This document shows positions 1 through 8,163 of a stretch of 34,768 nt of DNA, piece after piece (positions within the stretch are counted from its first letter, which is position 1; each line of letters starts with the position of its first letter). Below the pieces are notes generated by a model. That model had not been told where the DNA came from, ran no database searches, and was given only the letters and a program-made list of their open reading frames with translations. A program made the position numbers and the translations under genes. Source of the DNA: CAYGFH01 sp964356315 (GTDB lineage Bacteria; Patescibacteriota; Microgenomatia; UBA10105; UBA927); NCBI GenBank assembly GCA_964356315.1, contig CAYHHA010000016.1, forward strand, positions 1-34,768. The letters run 5' to 3'.

Positions 1-198
<198 letters not shown>

Positions 199-393
199 AT
201 TTTTAAAATCGGTGGTATCGAGGATTTACAGAGAGTCAAATCTCGTCGGAATTCAAGATATGATCGGTTAACACGTCTCAGAGAGAGACGTTATAATAAA
301 ATCGCATCAGATCCCTTAATGGTAATGTACCTGTTAAGGAGCGATTCTCTCAAACGGTTTTCTTATCACCATTTGGTCGTCAATAACAAATTT
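199..393 (+). other. 16S trailer with stem-loops
   Basis: This gene-free spacer follows the 16S 3' end. It contains a perfect 7-bp hairpin ACGTCTC/GAGACGT (273-279 and 285-291). It also contains a nested stem-loop with AATCGC (300-305) pairing GCGATT (341-346), CCTTAA (314-319) pairing TTAAGG (334-339), and GGTA/TACC at the tip. These probably belong to the rRNA transcript as trailer or processing structures. The 16S leader is not visible, so a 16S processing stem cannot be tested. An open frame beginning inside the 16S gene runs through here but is not credible as a gene. Confidence 0.55.
345..372 (+). repeat. 28-bp direct repeat, copy 1
   Basis: A 28-bp stretch starting TTCTCTCAAACGGT and ending TTATCACCAT recurs at 1762-1789 with 26 of 28 positions identical. 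This copy lies at the 3' foot of the 16S trailer stem-loop, upstream of the terminator. The two copies bracket the minus-strand SGNH gene. Confidence 0.6.
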
Positions 394-413
394 TCCCCGT
401 AAGGGGATTTTTT
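394..413 (+). terminator. Intrinsic terminator of the 16S transcript
   Basis: TCCCC (394-398), a GTAA tetraloop and GGGGA (403-407) form a tight stem followed directly by six T residues (408-413). This is a textbook Rho-independent terminator on the plus strand, so the rRNA transcript appears to end here without reaching a 23S gene. Confidence 0.8.
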
Positions 414-539
414 GTGCAAAATTTTTGCTTCATTCAGGATGTATACTATTTTAAGTTAGGTGAACATTTATTTGGATCAAGTTTTTTTCGAAGATATCAT
501 ACTAGCCTTCATAAAAACGCCCATTTTTTTAGGATGCAC

Positions 540-1643
540 TTATTTATCTAATAATATTTGAATTTTATTAGCTAACACCTCAGCGGTTAGCATATACCCT
601 TTGCTGTTCATATGTTTATCTCCATATTCCTTGGGATCATCCATGTAGAAAAGATCAATATCTAAGGCGTCTTTATTGACGCTGACACCCAAAGATTTCT
701 CAAATTTGTTTACCAGTTCTCTTATTTCCTTTTTCAAATTTATTGGGTAGATACCATTTTCTTCGAAAATCTTTAGAAACTCTTCGTTGTACTGCTTGTT
801 AATAAGATTATTAATTTTTGAGTTATACCCAGCTTGGCCTTGCGTATAGACCAAAACTAAGTCGAAGCCATATTTTTTAGATAATTCTTGCATGTCTCGA
901 ATTGTACGCATTATCTTTTGGATTAATTGAGGCCTTGGTTTTAATTGTTCTTTATACGTGCACCCTAAGGTATATCTCGGCGGAATTGAATTGACTACCA
1001 GTTTGTATATATCGCTCTGTGTTATGCTTTTTGGGAGCGAGGTATTCAGCCTGGACAATATATATAGTGTGTTGAGATATCCCTTATAATCATAAGATTT
1101 GTTATCTGCATATTGGATTAAGCATGCTTCGATATTATCGTACGGGTCGTTTTCATGAATATTCCAAATTACAATATTTGGCTTAAGATTTGGAAGAATA
1201 TACGAGGTGAAGTAGAGAAATTCTTGGTCTGTGCCAAATCCTACTACCCCAGCATTATATACACGAGTCTGATTTCCTGATTCGTTTAGTATCTTTTCTA
1301 AATACGCAGGGTAGGTTTGGTTACTATCAACAAATGCCCCATACACAAAGCTGTCTCCTAACGTTAGAATCGTTTTATTAAAAGTAGCCGGAAGGTCAGG
1401 GCTTTTTCGAAATCCATATGCATCATTCTGTGAGCAAATTGAATCATTTGGTCTAGGTCGGTAAATAACCAGAGAATCTGTCAAATAGCAACCGAATATT
1501 CTATTATTCGCTGCTATTCGCTTTATTAGTACGTTACCTGAATATTTATTCCTTTTTAGAAAGGAATTCGCTATAAGAAGTCCCGTTAGAGAAGATAGGC
1601 AAACAAGCATGAAATACGCAATAAATCTGAAATATCTACGCAT
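540..1643 (-). CDS. Membrane-anchored SGNH/GDSL hydrolase-like protein
   Basis: A 367-residue protein with an N-terminal membrane segment (about residues 7-28) and an extracytoplasmic SGNH fold. Block I is LGDSFVYG with the nucleophile at about Ser98, block II is NAGVVGFGTDQE (about 130), block III is the variant NIHENDP (about 165), and the Asp/His block is GDKHMNSKGY near residue 343. All four SGNH elements are present, so it is probably active as an esterase or O-acyltransferase. In this setting modification of a surface glycan is likely, but the substrate is unknown. The start is the ATG at 1643. A TATACT -10-like box lies about 24 nt upstream and there is no Shine-Dalgarno site. It is transcribed against the 16S gene and is flanked by the 28-bp direct repeats. 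Confidence 0.8.
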   Translation of the reverse strand: MRRYFRFIAYFMLVCLSSLTGLLIANSFLKRNKYSGNVLIKRIAANNRIFGCYLTDSLVIYRPRPNDSICSQNDAYGFRKSPDLPATFNKTILTLGDSFVYGAFVDSNQTYPAYLEKILNESGNQTRVYNAGVVGFGTDQEFLYFTSYILPNLKPNIVIWNIHENDPYDNIEACLIQYADNKSYDYKGYLNTLYILSRLNTSLPKSITQSDIYKLVVNSIPPRYTLGCTYKEQLKPRPQLIQKIMRTIRDMQELSKKYGFDLVLVYTQGQAGYNSKINNLINKQYNEEFLKIFEENGIYPINLKKEIRELVNKFEKSLGVSVNKDALDIDLFYMDDPKEYGDKHMNSKGYMLTAEVLANKIQILLDK

Positions 1644-1761
1644 AAAAATTCACTCGAGAGAAAGATTAGTATATCCATGAACGTATCAGATATTGAAATA
1701 TATGTCTATAAAAATCATCGCCACGGTCCATAACACAGTACTAAAATAGAAAATTCAGAGC

Positions 1762-1789
1762 TTCTCTCAAACGGTATTGTTATCACCAT
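1762..1789 (+). repeat. 28-bp direct repeat, copy 2
   Basis: Second copy of the 345-372 repeat, differing at two positions. It lies just upstream of the promoter of the next SGNH gene. Confidence 0.6.
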
Positions 1790-1807
1790 CATGATATCCC
1801 ATCACAA

Positions 1808-1836
1808 TTGCAATTTTATAATTGGTCTTATATAGT
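1808..1836 (+). promoter_or_regulatory. Promoter of the second SGNH gene
   Basis: TTGCAA (1808-1813), 17 nt, then TATAGT (1831-1836). The predicted transcription start is near 1843, which leaves about 9 nt of leader before the ATG at 1852. It also excludes the in-frame TTG at 1822, which lies upstream of the transcript start. Confidence 0.55.
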
Positions 1837-1851
1837 GATGATATATTCCGT

Positions 1852-2823
1852 ATGACATTTCTTGGTCTGCCAATTGGTAAAAAAATTCTATTATTTCTTG
1901 TTGCAGGAGTATCATTGGTTTTTGCCTGTCTTATAGCTCAATTTGTTACAGAGAAATATTTTTTTGACCGACTCTATTATCAAAAATCTCAAAAATTTGG
2001 ATATTATTCAGAAAAAGATTATTCAAATTATCTTCTTTTGCGTCAACGGGTGAGTGGCATTGATCTGTTACCATATGCTGTCACCCCAAAGAAAATGGTA
2101 GTAAAAAATTCCGACGAATACACTATTGTGGTTATAGGGGATTCAGTTGTTTGGGGTCGAGGGGTAAAAATCGACGATCTCTTTACCGAAAAATTATCTA
2201 AAAAATTAAATACGGTGAGAAAAACGAAAATATATGCACTCGGTTTTCCAGGAGATAATTTTCTCAATAATATGACAAAGTATGAGCTTATGCAAAAAGA
2301 TGTTGCTGTTGATCTGTATATATTTCTGTTGAATATAAGTGACATATTTAGAAGTGAAAATACGTATATGGGCTTAAACTCTCCATTGGAGATTTCGATT
2401 CACAATCAATGCGCTCGCATCGGGTCGTTTCAACACGACTATGATGCGGAAAAATGGGAATCATACGCTCAACATCTAGAAAATGCATGGGACAATCCGG
2501 CAAATCTGTGTACGATCGTGGAAGGAAGCAAATATTTGCCAAAAAATGCGCTCTATGTCATTCCGGATAGAAATACGTATATTTATGGGTTTGACGCTTT
2601 TGCTCAAATTCTCCGTAGCAATCAACTGCAAGTCCGCGTTATTGGAAGGGATTCAAAAGGATTAGAAAAATACAAGCCGTATTGGGATGATGCGCAACGA
2701 TACTTTCAGGTGTCTTCGAAAGAAGGTCATCCTTCAGCGCTCGCAAATTCTCTGTATGCAGATTATCTCGAATACGAGATAATACATGAACTACGGTGGG
2801 GTTTTATGCTTGGGAAAAACTAA
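1852..2823 (+). CDS. Membrane-anchored SGNH hydrolase-like protein
   Basis: A 323-residue protein with one N-terminal membrane segment (about residues 10-32). Block I is IGDSVVWGRG (Ser near residue 98), block II is ALGFPGDNFLNN, block III is reduced to LNISDIF, and the C-terminal His lies in EGHPSALANSLYADYL. The layout matches the SGNH superfamily, in the style of anchored acetyltransferase or acetylesterase modules of exopolysaccharide systems, but block III is weak and activity is uncertain. I chose the ATG at 1852 over TTG 1822 because the best promoter places the transcript start between them. It is a distant relative of the proteins on either side. No Shine-Dalgarno site is visible. 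Confidence 0.72.
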   Translation: MTFLGLPIGKKILLFLVAGVSLVFACLIAQFVTEKYFFDRLYYQKSQKFGYYSEKDYSNYLLLRQRVSGIDLLPYAVTPKKMVVKNSDEYTIVVIGDSVVWGRGVKIDDLFTEKLSKKLNTVRKTKIYALGFPGDNFLNNMTKYELMQKDVAVDLYIFLLNISDIFRSENTYMGLNSPLEISIHNQCARIGSFQHDYDAEKWESYAQHLENAWDNPANLCTIVEGSKYLPKNALYVIPDRNTYIYGFDAFAQILRSNQLQVRVIGRDSKGLEKYKPYWDDAQRYFQVSSKEGHPSALANSLYADYLEYEIIHELRWGFMLGKN

Positions 2824-2960
2824 TATTATTTTCCATTAACGTCCCTAATAATTTTCATTATGAGAGCTATATACGTTTTTTTTGATGCTAGTGATTTCAT
2901 TCAGAAATTAATTACTGTCAATGCATTGCTAATATAGGAATACATGTTTTGACGACCGAT

Positions 2961-4544
2961 ATGGAAAGATTCATCTATTCTCAATCTTTATCACGTTATA
3001 TCTCCAGCACATTGCGTTTCATTCTTGTTATTCTATCGATATGCATCTCATTGCTTGTTTCCGAGTTGTTACTTCGTATTCCATGGCATAACAGTATAAA
3101 TACCAGTGCTCCACCAGGTTTATTAGACACATCTGATACGTTAATTCCATCTGATCTCTTAAAAGAGCAGGATGTTTCTGAGCATACATTTAATATCTAT
3201 TATTTCGGAGAATCAACTATGCAAGGCGTCCCATACCATAATGCCATTCCAGCGCTCATTGAAAAAATGATTGGTACAGAAACAATAGATAATAAAAAGC
3301 TTCGTTCTATAAACTTAGCCAAGTCCGGGGAAAATATTTCACAAATCAAAAACCGCATAAAAATGCTCCTTACTCATCGAGATATATATCATCCATCATT
3401 AATCATTGTATACAGTGGTCATAATGAATTTTTGCAATACCATGATGGTATCGGATTTCAGTTGAAAGGAAAAATATACCCAGAGTCAATTAATTGGATT
3501 GTCTCACATAGTCGAATAGCAAATATCCTGGCAAATATTCTAAAATACTATAAATTGGAAATTGATGATCGATCATTTTTTGATGTACCGCTATTTCCGA
3601 TCGAGCGATATGATGATGTGGTCTCAGGGTATATGAAACAGCTTACGGATCTTATGGATACATTAAAGCAGACCGGTATACCAGTAATTATTTCGACACA
3701 AGTAGCAAATTATTCTGATTTTGAACCAAATCGTTCGGTATTTTGTGCAAATATATCTGACAAAGAGATGTTTTTAGAGAATATGAATTCAGGGGAGAGA
3801 TATGAACAACAATCTCAGTATGTCCAAGCGCTAGAAATGTATCTCAATGCTCTCTCACTTTGTGATACATTCGCTGAGGCACAATATCGTCTGGGAAAAA
3901 CATATGAAAATCTAGGTAGAGCAGATGATGCATGGAATGCATATAAAAAGGCTGTTGATTATGATCGGATGCCGATGCGAGCGATTTCTGCGCAAAACGA
4001 ATTTATCAGAACACTTTCGGATGGCAATATGATATATACGGTTGATGCAGAAGAGTATTTACGTTCATTTTCTGGCAATGGAAATATCGGATATAATCTT
4101 ATGATTGATGGTCATCATCCAAATGAAATGGGGTATATATATGTATCAGAACTTATAGCGAACAAAATTCATTCTGTATTTAAATTAAAGAGTCCGTTAA
4201 AAACGATTTCAAAATCAGAATTTGAGACATATTTAATTCCCACTGTCGAAGAGAAAGTGCGGGTATACTTACTTGAGGCAGAATGGCTGATTCGTATTGC
4301 AACGTGGACATATGATCCTCAATCTAGGCTCAAAATAGCGGAATCATACATAAGCCAAGCTTTGCAAATCGATCCATCAAGCGCTAGGGCCAATATGGAG
4401 CTTATGACCATAAAATATTTGTTAAAAGACAATAAAAGTGCAATAGAATATTTGAATAAAACAAGAAAAATGGATCAATATGCTGTTGATGAATGGATGG
4501 AAAATTACTGGGTGCGAGAGATTATCGCCCGTGCTACGCTATGA
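2961..4544 (+). CDS. SGNH hydrolase-like protein with embedded and C-terminal TPR-like repeats
   Basis: About 527 residues. A membrane segment (about residues 20-40) precedes an SGNH core: block I is FGESTMQG (GES instead of GDS), block II is NLAKSGENIS, block III is YSGHNEFLQ. Helical TPR-like repeats (about 285-345, with ALEMYLNALS and AQYRLGKTYENLG) interrupt the core before the catalytic Asp/His block MIDGHHPNEMGY (about 388). A second TPR-like segment forms the C-terminus. This SGNH-TPR arrangement is known in anchored proteins of unknown substrate. Starts are ambiguous: ATG 2961 is used here, TTG 2949 is in frame, and ATG 2944 gives only a two-codon frame. A TAATAT -10-like box lies at 2930-2935. 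Confidence 0.75.
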   Translation: MERFIYSQSLSRYISSTLRFILVILSICISLLVSELLLRIPWHNSINTSAPPGLLDTSDTLIPSDLLKEQDVSEHTFNIYYFGESTMQGVPYHNAIPALIEKMIGTETIDNKKLRSINLAKSGENISQIKNRIKMLLTHRDIYHPSLIIVYSGHNEFLQYHDGIGFQLKGKIYPESINWIVSHSRIANILANILKYYKLEIDDRSFFDVPLFPIERYDDVVSGYMKQLTDLMDTLKQTGIPVIISTQVANYSDFEPNRSVFCANISDKEMFLENMNSGERYEQQSQYVQALEMYLNALSLCDTFAEAQYRLGKTYENLGRADDAWNAYKKAVDYDRMPMRAISAQNEFIRTLSDGNMIYTVDAEEYLRSFSGNGNIGYNLMIDGHHPNEMGYIYVSELIANKIHSVFKLKSPLKTISKSEFETYLIPTVEEKVRVYLLEAEWLIRIATWTYDPQSRLKIAESYISQALQIDPSSARANMELMTIKYLLKDNKSAIEYLNKTRKMDQYAVDEWMENYWVREIIARATL

Positions 4545-4646
4545 TTCAATTATGCTTCTGACTGAAATGACTCTGTATAACGACCATATTCTTTATAAGT
4601 CCCTAGTCATTCAGCCTGAGAGAAATATAATTTCTAGATATTCATT

Positions 4647-4675
4647 TTGCCAAAATGCATACAATCCGTTATGAT
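4647..4675 (+). promoter_or_regulatory. Promoter of the serine operon (leaderless layout)
   Basis: TTGCCA (4647-4652), 17 nt, TATGAT (4670-4675), then 7 nt to the ATG at 4683. The expected start site is on or next to the A of the ATG, so the mRNA would be leaderless. No Shine-Dalgarno site precedes this gene. Confidence 0.7.
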
Positions 4676-4682
4676 TTAGAGT

Positions 4683-5774
4683 ATGTCTAAAATAAATCTA
4701 CGAATACCAGGTCCCACGCCACTCCCGCCCGAAGTTATTCAAGCACTATCACAACCCATGATTTCTCATCGTGGTCCCGAATATGTCACACTTCACAAAG
4801 AATCTGTAGACATGGCAAGGCAATTTTTCCAAACAAAAAATGATTTGTTCATTTTTACCTCTTCAGGTACGGGCATGATGGAGGCCTCGATTGTAAACAC
4901 GCTCTCTCCTGGGGATATTGTACTGGCTGTTCGCATTGGGGTATTTGGTGATCGATTTATACATGCTGCAAAAGCGCTAGGCATAGATGTTCACGTGCTT
5001 TCTTACCCCATGGGGGAAGCGGCGAAAGCTGAGGAAGTTGCACTAGCGTACAAAGATCTGCCAAATTGCAAGGCAATTATTATCACTCACAACGAGACCT
5101 CGACCGCCATTACGAACGATCTGGTAGCCATTACTACTGAAGTTCGCAAATATGGTGATCCATTATTTATTATAGATAGCGTATCTGGGGTCGGAAATCT
5201 GGATCTTCCTACCGACGCGCTCGATCTGGATATTGTGTTTACCTCATCTCAAAAAGCCTGGATGACGCCCCCAGGGCTTGCGATGATCAGCGTCAGCAAA
5301 AAAGCATGGGATGCCTATGAAACATCTAAAAGTCTTCGGTATTATTTCGATTTCAAAAAAATGAAAACCTACGCGGATAAATATCAAACCCCAGAAACGC
5401 CAGCGGTTTCGACGCTATTTGCTCTCCATGCGGCATTAAAGCTCATGATTACTCGCGGAGTACAGGAAACGTTTGCCTATTATAAAGATATGGCTTCCTA
5501 TACACGGGGTTCTCTTATCGATCATGGATTTACACTCTTTGGTGATCCTACGCATGCCAGCAATTGTGTGAGTGCGTGTCTCGTACCAGAGGGGATAGAG
5601 GATAAAGCATTTCGCGGACATCTGAAGCAAAAATATGGCGTTATCCTCTCAGGTGGCAGTGCGGAGGCTGAAGGAAAGATTATTCGAGTAGCCCACATGG
5701 GTTGGGTTACAAAAGAAGATATGGACGAAGTGGTTGCCTCTATGGCATTAACGAGAAAGGACTTACAACCATGA
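4683..5774 (+). CDS. Class V PLP aminotransferase (serine or phosphoserine type)
   Basis: A 363-residue fold type I PLP enzyme of the alanine-glyoxylate/serine-pyruvate aminotransferase family. It opens with the family hallmark RIPGPTPLPPEV. A glycine-rich phosphate-binding SSGTGMMEAS lies at about 60-69, the PLP-ring Asp is in IIDSVSGVG (about 165), and the Schiff-base lysine is in SSQKAWMTPPG (about Lys191). Next to a SerA-type dehydrogenase it most likely exchanges 3-phosphohydroxypyruvate and O-phosphoserine, as class V enzymes do in lineages lacking canonical SerC. Serine-glyoxylate or serine-pyruvate transamination is the alternative. It is first in the operon and overlaps the next gene by 4 bp (ATGA). 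Confidence 0.88.
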   Translation: MSKINLRIPGPTPLPPEVIQALSQPMISHRGPEYVTLHKESVDMARQFFQTKNDLFIFTSSGTGMMEASIVNTLSPGDIVLAVRIGVFGDRFIHAAKALGIDVHVLSYPMGEAAKAEEVALAYKDLPNCKAIIITHNETSTAITNDLVAITTEVRKYGDPLFIIDSVSGVGNLDLPTDALDLDIVFTSSQKAWMTPPGLAMISVSKKAWDAYETSKSLRYYFDFKKMKTYADKYQTPETPAVSTLFALHAALKLMITRGVQETFAYYKDMASYTRGSLIDHGFTLFGDPTHASNCVSACLVPEGIEDKAFRGHLKQKYGVILSGGSAEAEGKIIRVAHMGWVTKEDMDEVVASMALTRKDLQP

Positions 5775-6721
5775 ATATCCTTATCAGTGATCCGATCGGT
5801 CAAAGCGGTTTAGACTACTTAAAAAAATGTGGCTATTCACTTACGTATAACCCAACCATTTCTCCAGAGGAATTAATAGATGAAATAGTAGAGTACGATG
5901 CTCTTGTTGTGCGAAGTAGGACCAGGGTAACTGCCGAGCTTCTCGAAAAAACGACAAAACTCAAAGTTATAGCCAGATCAGGTACGGGAGTGGATACTAT
6001 AGATGTCGTAGCCGCAACGAAAAAAAATATAATGGTAGTAAACGCGCCAGGCGCCAATTCTGAAGCCGTTGCAGAGCATACGATGGCGCTTATGTTGGGG
6101 CTCGCTCGTGATCTAGTCCAAACAGCCACAAAGCTTTCTAGTGGAATATGGTCAAAATCATCATACAGAGGCATGGAAGTAAAAGGAAAAACACTGGGCG
6201 TGGTTGGATTCGGCGCTGTTGGTGCGCGGGTTGTTGAGCTTGGTAACGCATTTGGCATGAGGGTGTTAGTATTCACAAAATCGCAATCATCAGATCGCAC
6301 CAAACAAATCAAGTCACTTGGAGCATCCGTTGTGGACCTGTCCACATTAGTCAAAGAAAGCGATATCATATCACTTCACGTATCTCTTACTCAGCAGACC
6401 AGAGGTCTCTTTGACTCGACGCTCTTGTCTCAAATGAAGCCGATTTCTTATTTTATAAATACCTCTCGAGGAGCCGTAGTAGATGAAGACGCGCTTATTG
6501 TTGCTCTTTCAGAAGGTCGTATTGCTGGTGCAGCATTGGACGTTTTCGCGACAGAGCCACTCCCTGCATCAAACCCGCTCTGTTCGATGCCAAATGTCAT
6601 CCTTACGCCTCACATCGCCGCAAACAGCAAAGAATCAGAGGAACGGGCAAGTATTATGATCGCAGATGATATTGATCGCATATTCCAAGGAAACTTTCCT
6701 GTCAGGAGGGTGACACTATGA
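5771..6721 (+). CDS. serA: D-3-phosphoglycerate dehydrogenase-like 2-hydroxyacid dehydrogenase
   Basis: 316 residues from the ATG at 5771, with AAAGGA about 9 nt upstream and a 4-bp overlap with the aminotransferase. It has the D-isomer 2-hydroxyacid dehydrogenase architecture: the NAD-binding motif VGFGAVG is at about 145-151, the catalytic Arg is in NTSRGAVVDE, the Glu in ATEPLP, and the His in LTPHIA. The C-terminal regulatory ACT and ASB domains of long SerA forms are absent, so serine feedback by that route is not expected. It should oxidise 3-phosphoglycerate to 3-phosphohydroxypyruvate or run the reverse. A glycerate/hydroxypyruvate dehydrogenase role is possible if the neighbour uses free serine. 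Confidence 0.87.
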   Translation: MNILISDPIGQSGLDYLKKCGYSLTYNPTISPEELIDEIVEYDALVVRSRTRVTAELLEKTTKLKVIARSGTGVDTIDVVAATKKNIMVVNAPGANSEAVAEHTMALMLGLARDLVQTATKLSSGIWSKSSYRGMEVKGKTLGVVGFGAVGARVVELGNAFGMRVLVFTKSQSSDRTKQIKSLGASVVDLSTLVKESDIISLHVSLTQQTRGLFDSTLLSQMKPISYFINTSRGAVVDEDALIVALSEGRIAGAALDVFATEPLPASNPLCSMPNVILTPHIAANSKESEERASIMIADDIDRIFQGNFPVRRVTL

Positions 6722-7545
6722 ACGATACTGTTTTTTATCCAGATTTGAAAATCGTGCCTGTTGCGTGTTTACGCCTTCAGGAGTTTGTGCAAAAAAGCCG
6801 GATGAAAAAACTCGCATCGGAAATTAAACGGGAGGGAATTTTACGAAATCCACCCATCGTGACCAATTTTATACATGGCACGTATTTGCATCTAGATGGA
6901 GCAAACCGGATTACCGCGATAGAGCTACTTCAGTATAAGTATTGTCTCGTTCAAGTCGTTGATTATAGCGATCCTACTCATGTGCATCTTATGAGTTGGA
7001 GTCACTTGGTGAACGTAGACGAGTCAACGTTTTTTGAAAAAATCGCTAAGCTAAAGGATGTCACAGTTAGAGAGCTTTCCGTCTACAGTAACCGGTATTT
7101 AATCCGGTCAAACGTCCTGTGCGTCATGATGTTCCGTTCCGGAAAAGTATATGAGTTGTCCTCTACGCTTTCCTATAGAGATGTCGTTGCTAAAATGGGA
7201 GAATTTGTAAAGCTGTACGGTGATGGGGAAGTAGAACGAGTGTTTTCAGCAAGTCCTTGGACAGAGGCTTCAATCAAGCTCAGATTCGATCGGTATAGCG
7301 AAAAAAATCTTTTCGTCGCATTTCCAAATTTTTCCCCACAGCAGGTCATTACACTCGTCGATCATGGCGTTCTTATGCCTGCTGGTGTAACGAGGCATGT
7401 GGTTTATCGTAGAAAGTTGAACGTAAATATGCCTCTAGCATTTCTCTCTTGTAAATCGGAAGAGGAGGCAAATAAGAAGTTGCAGAACTTCCTCCAGCAC
7501 CGATCCGTTCGTCTTTACGAAGAGCCGATTATTTATTTCGAATAA
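6718..7545 (+). CDS. SbnI/SerK-like ParB-fold protein (possible free-serine kinase)
   Basis: 275 residues with a strong Shine-Dalgarno site (AGGAGG) and a 4-bp overlap with the serA gene. The N-terminal half has the ParB/sulfiredoxin fold: LKIVPV, a conserved Glu (about 22), a short helix, then HLDGANRITAIELL (about 58-71). The C-terminal part carries PAGVTRH followed by a basic LNVNMPLAFL stretch. Compared from memory this resembles Staphylococcus SbnI along its whole length. SbnI is a ParB-like protein reported to act as a serine kinase and siderophore regulator, and archaeal SerK is a related free-serine kinase. Its coupling to two serine-pathway genes supports a serine/phosphoserine role. 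DNA-binding regulation is the alternative. It is not a chromosome-partition ParB, since no HTH domain is visible. Confidence 0.72.
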   Translation: MNDTVFYPDLKIVPVACLRLQEFVQKSRMKKLASEIKREGILRNPPIVTNFIHGTYLHLDGANRITAIELLQYKYCLVQVVDYSDPTHVHLMSWSHLVNVDESTFFEKIAKLKDVTVRELSVYSNRYLIRSNVLCVMMFRSGKVYELSSTLSYRDVVAKMGEFVKLYGDGEVERVFSASPWTEASIKLRFDRYSEKNLFVAFPNFSPQQVITLVDHGVLMPAGVTRHVVYRRKLNVNMPLAFLSCKSEEEANKKLQNFLQHRSVRLYEEPIIYFE

Positions 7546-7553
7546 AAAATGCA

Positions 7554-7970
7554 ATGAATCAACAGCACGAAGACACTACGGAAAATATGGTAAATGGGCC
7601 TGATACATCGGGAAAGGTAACGTACATTGCTGAAGGATCTTCAAAATCATTTGGTCGTCGGATTATCGACAGGTATTCACCAAAAGATGCTAAACGACTC
7701 ATAAAATTATCAAAGTCGCTTTTGCCTCCGCCCATTGATATGGATACCGCCGTAATACATTTTGGTGGTGGCATTGCGATAGATACAATAGCAAATACTG
7801 TTGAGAAAAGCATGATCGCCCAACGACAACGAACACAAGCTGTCACTCAGGTAAAATCTCCGGAAGCAGGCCATATCGCCCCGATTCATATGACCGGTCC
7901 TGAGCCGGCAATACTGTCGCATATTTCTCCGATAAAACCGCCGGGTATAATTCGTCCGGTGGGAAAATAG
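7554..7970 (+). CDS. Hypothetical protein, last gene of the serine operon
   Basis: A 138-residue protein, 8 nt after the SbnI-like gene and same strand. I do not recognise a family. It begins with a polar, probably disordered segment, has a central region with SFGRRIIDRYSPKDAKRLIKL, then a Gly/Ala-rich stretch FGGGIAIDTIA, and a Pro/His-rich tail ending PPGIIRPVGK. No signal peptide, membrane segment or Cys pair is seen. No Shine-Dalgarno site precedes it, so translation is probably coupled to the upstream gene. Position suggests co-expression with serine metabolism, nothing more. Confidence 0.55.
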   Translation: MNQQHEDTTENMVNGPDTSGKVTYIAEGSSKSFGRRIIDRYSPKDAKRLIKLSKSLLPPPIDMDTAVIHFGGGIAIDTIANTVEKSMIAQRQRTQAVTQVKSPEAGHIAPIHMTGPEPAILSHISPIKPPGIIRPVGK

Positions 7971-8052
7971 ATGTGGCAGTTGTATCGATTCAATGATGGG
8001 TATGGTAAAATCAGAGAGTTGCTGTGAAGGGTAGATATTATGGCGCGTTGGC

Positions 8053-8090
8053 CTGCCCGCAATGCTTGAGCATAGCGATTGCAGGCGGGC
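8053..8090 (+). repeat. Palindromic element, family 1 copy 1
   Basis: A 38-nt element beginning CTGCCCGC and ending GCAGGCGGGC, with an inner hairpin ATGCTTGAGCAT. Two related copies occur in the tRNA-Ile repeats at 8708-8743 (start lost in the gap) and 8839-8877. There the inner hairpin reads ACGCCTGAGCGT: both arms have changed together so that pairing is kept. Confidence 0.7.
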
Positions 8091-8095
8091 GAAGT

Positions 8096-8163
8096 TTGAT
8101 GGCTCGTTAATGAGTTGAGTCATCGAGACGAGTTTACGAGCCGATCAATCCCGCTAAGCGGGA
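8096..8163 (+). repeat. Palindromic element inside the broken tRNA-Cys
   Basis: Two adjacent hairpins. TTGATGGCTCGT (8096-8107) pairs with ACGAGCCGATCAA (8136-8148) with one bulged G, and TCCCGC (8149-8154) pairs with GCGGGA (8158-8163) over a TAA loop. It is inserted between GAAGT and GGTAACG of the tRNA-Cys fragment. No other copy is seen in this window. Confidence 0.6.

Noticed and set aside
4620..4635. AGAAAT/ATTTCT hairpin after the third SGNH gene as a terminator
   Set aside because: It is A+T-only in the stem and is not followed by a T tract; stability is too low to call.
5771..6721. UGA recoded as glycine (Gracilibacteria/Absconditabacteria code)
   Set aside because: TGA ends the aminotransferase and SerA genes in ATGA overlaps, and catalytic domains contain no internal TGA.
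6718..7545. Chromosome-partition ParB
   Set aside because: No helix-turn-helix region and no parA or parS are seen; the C-terminus matches the SbnI type and the context is serine metabolism.
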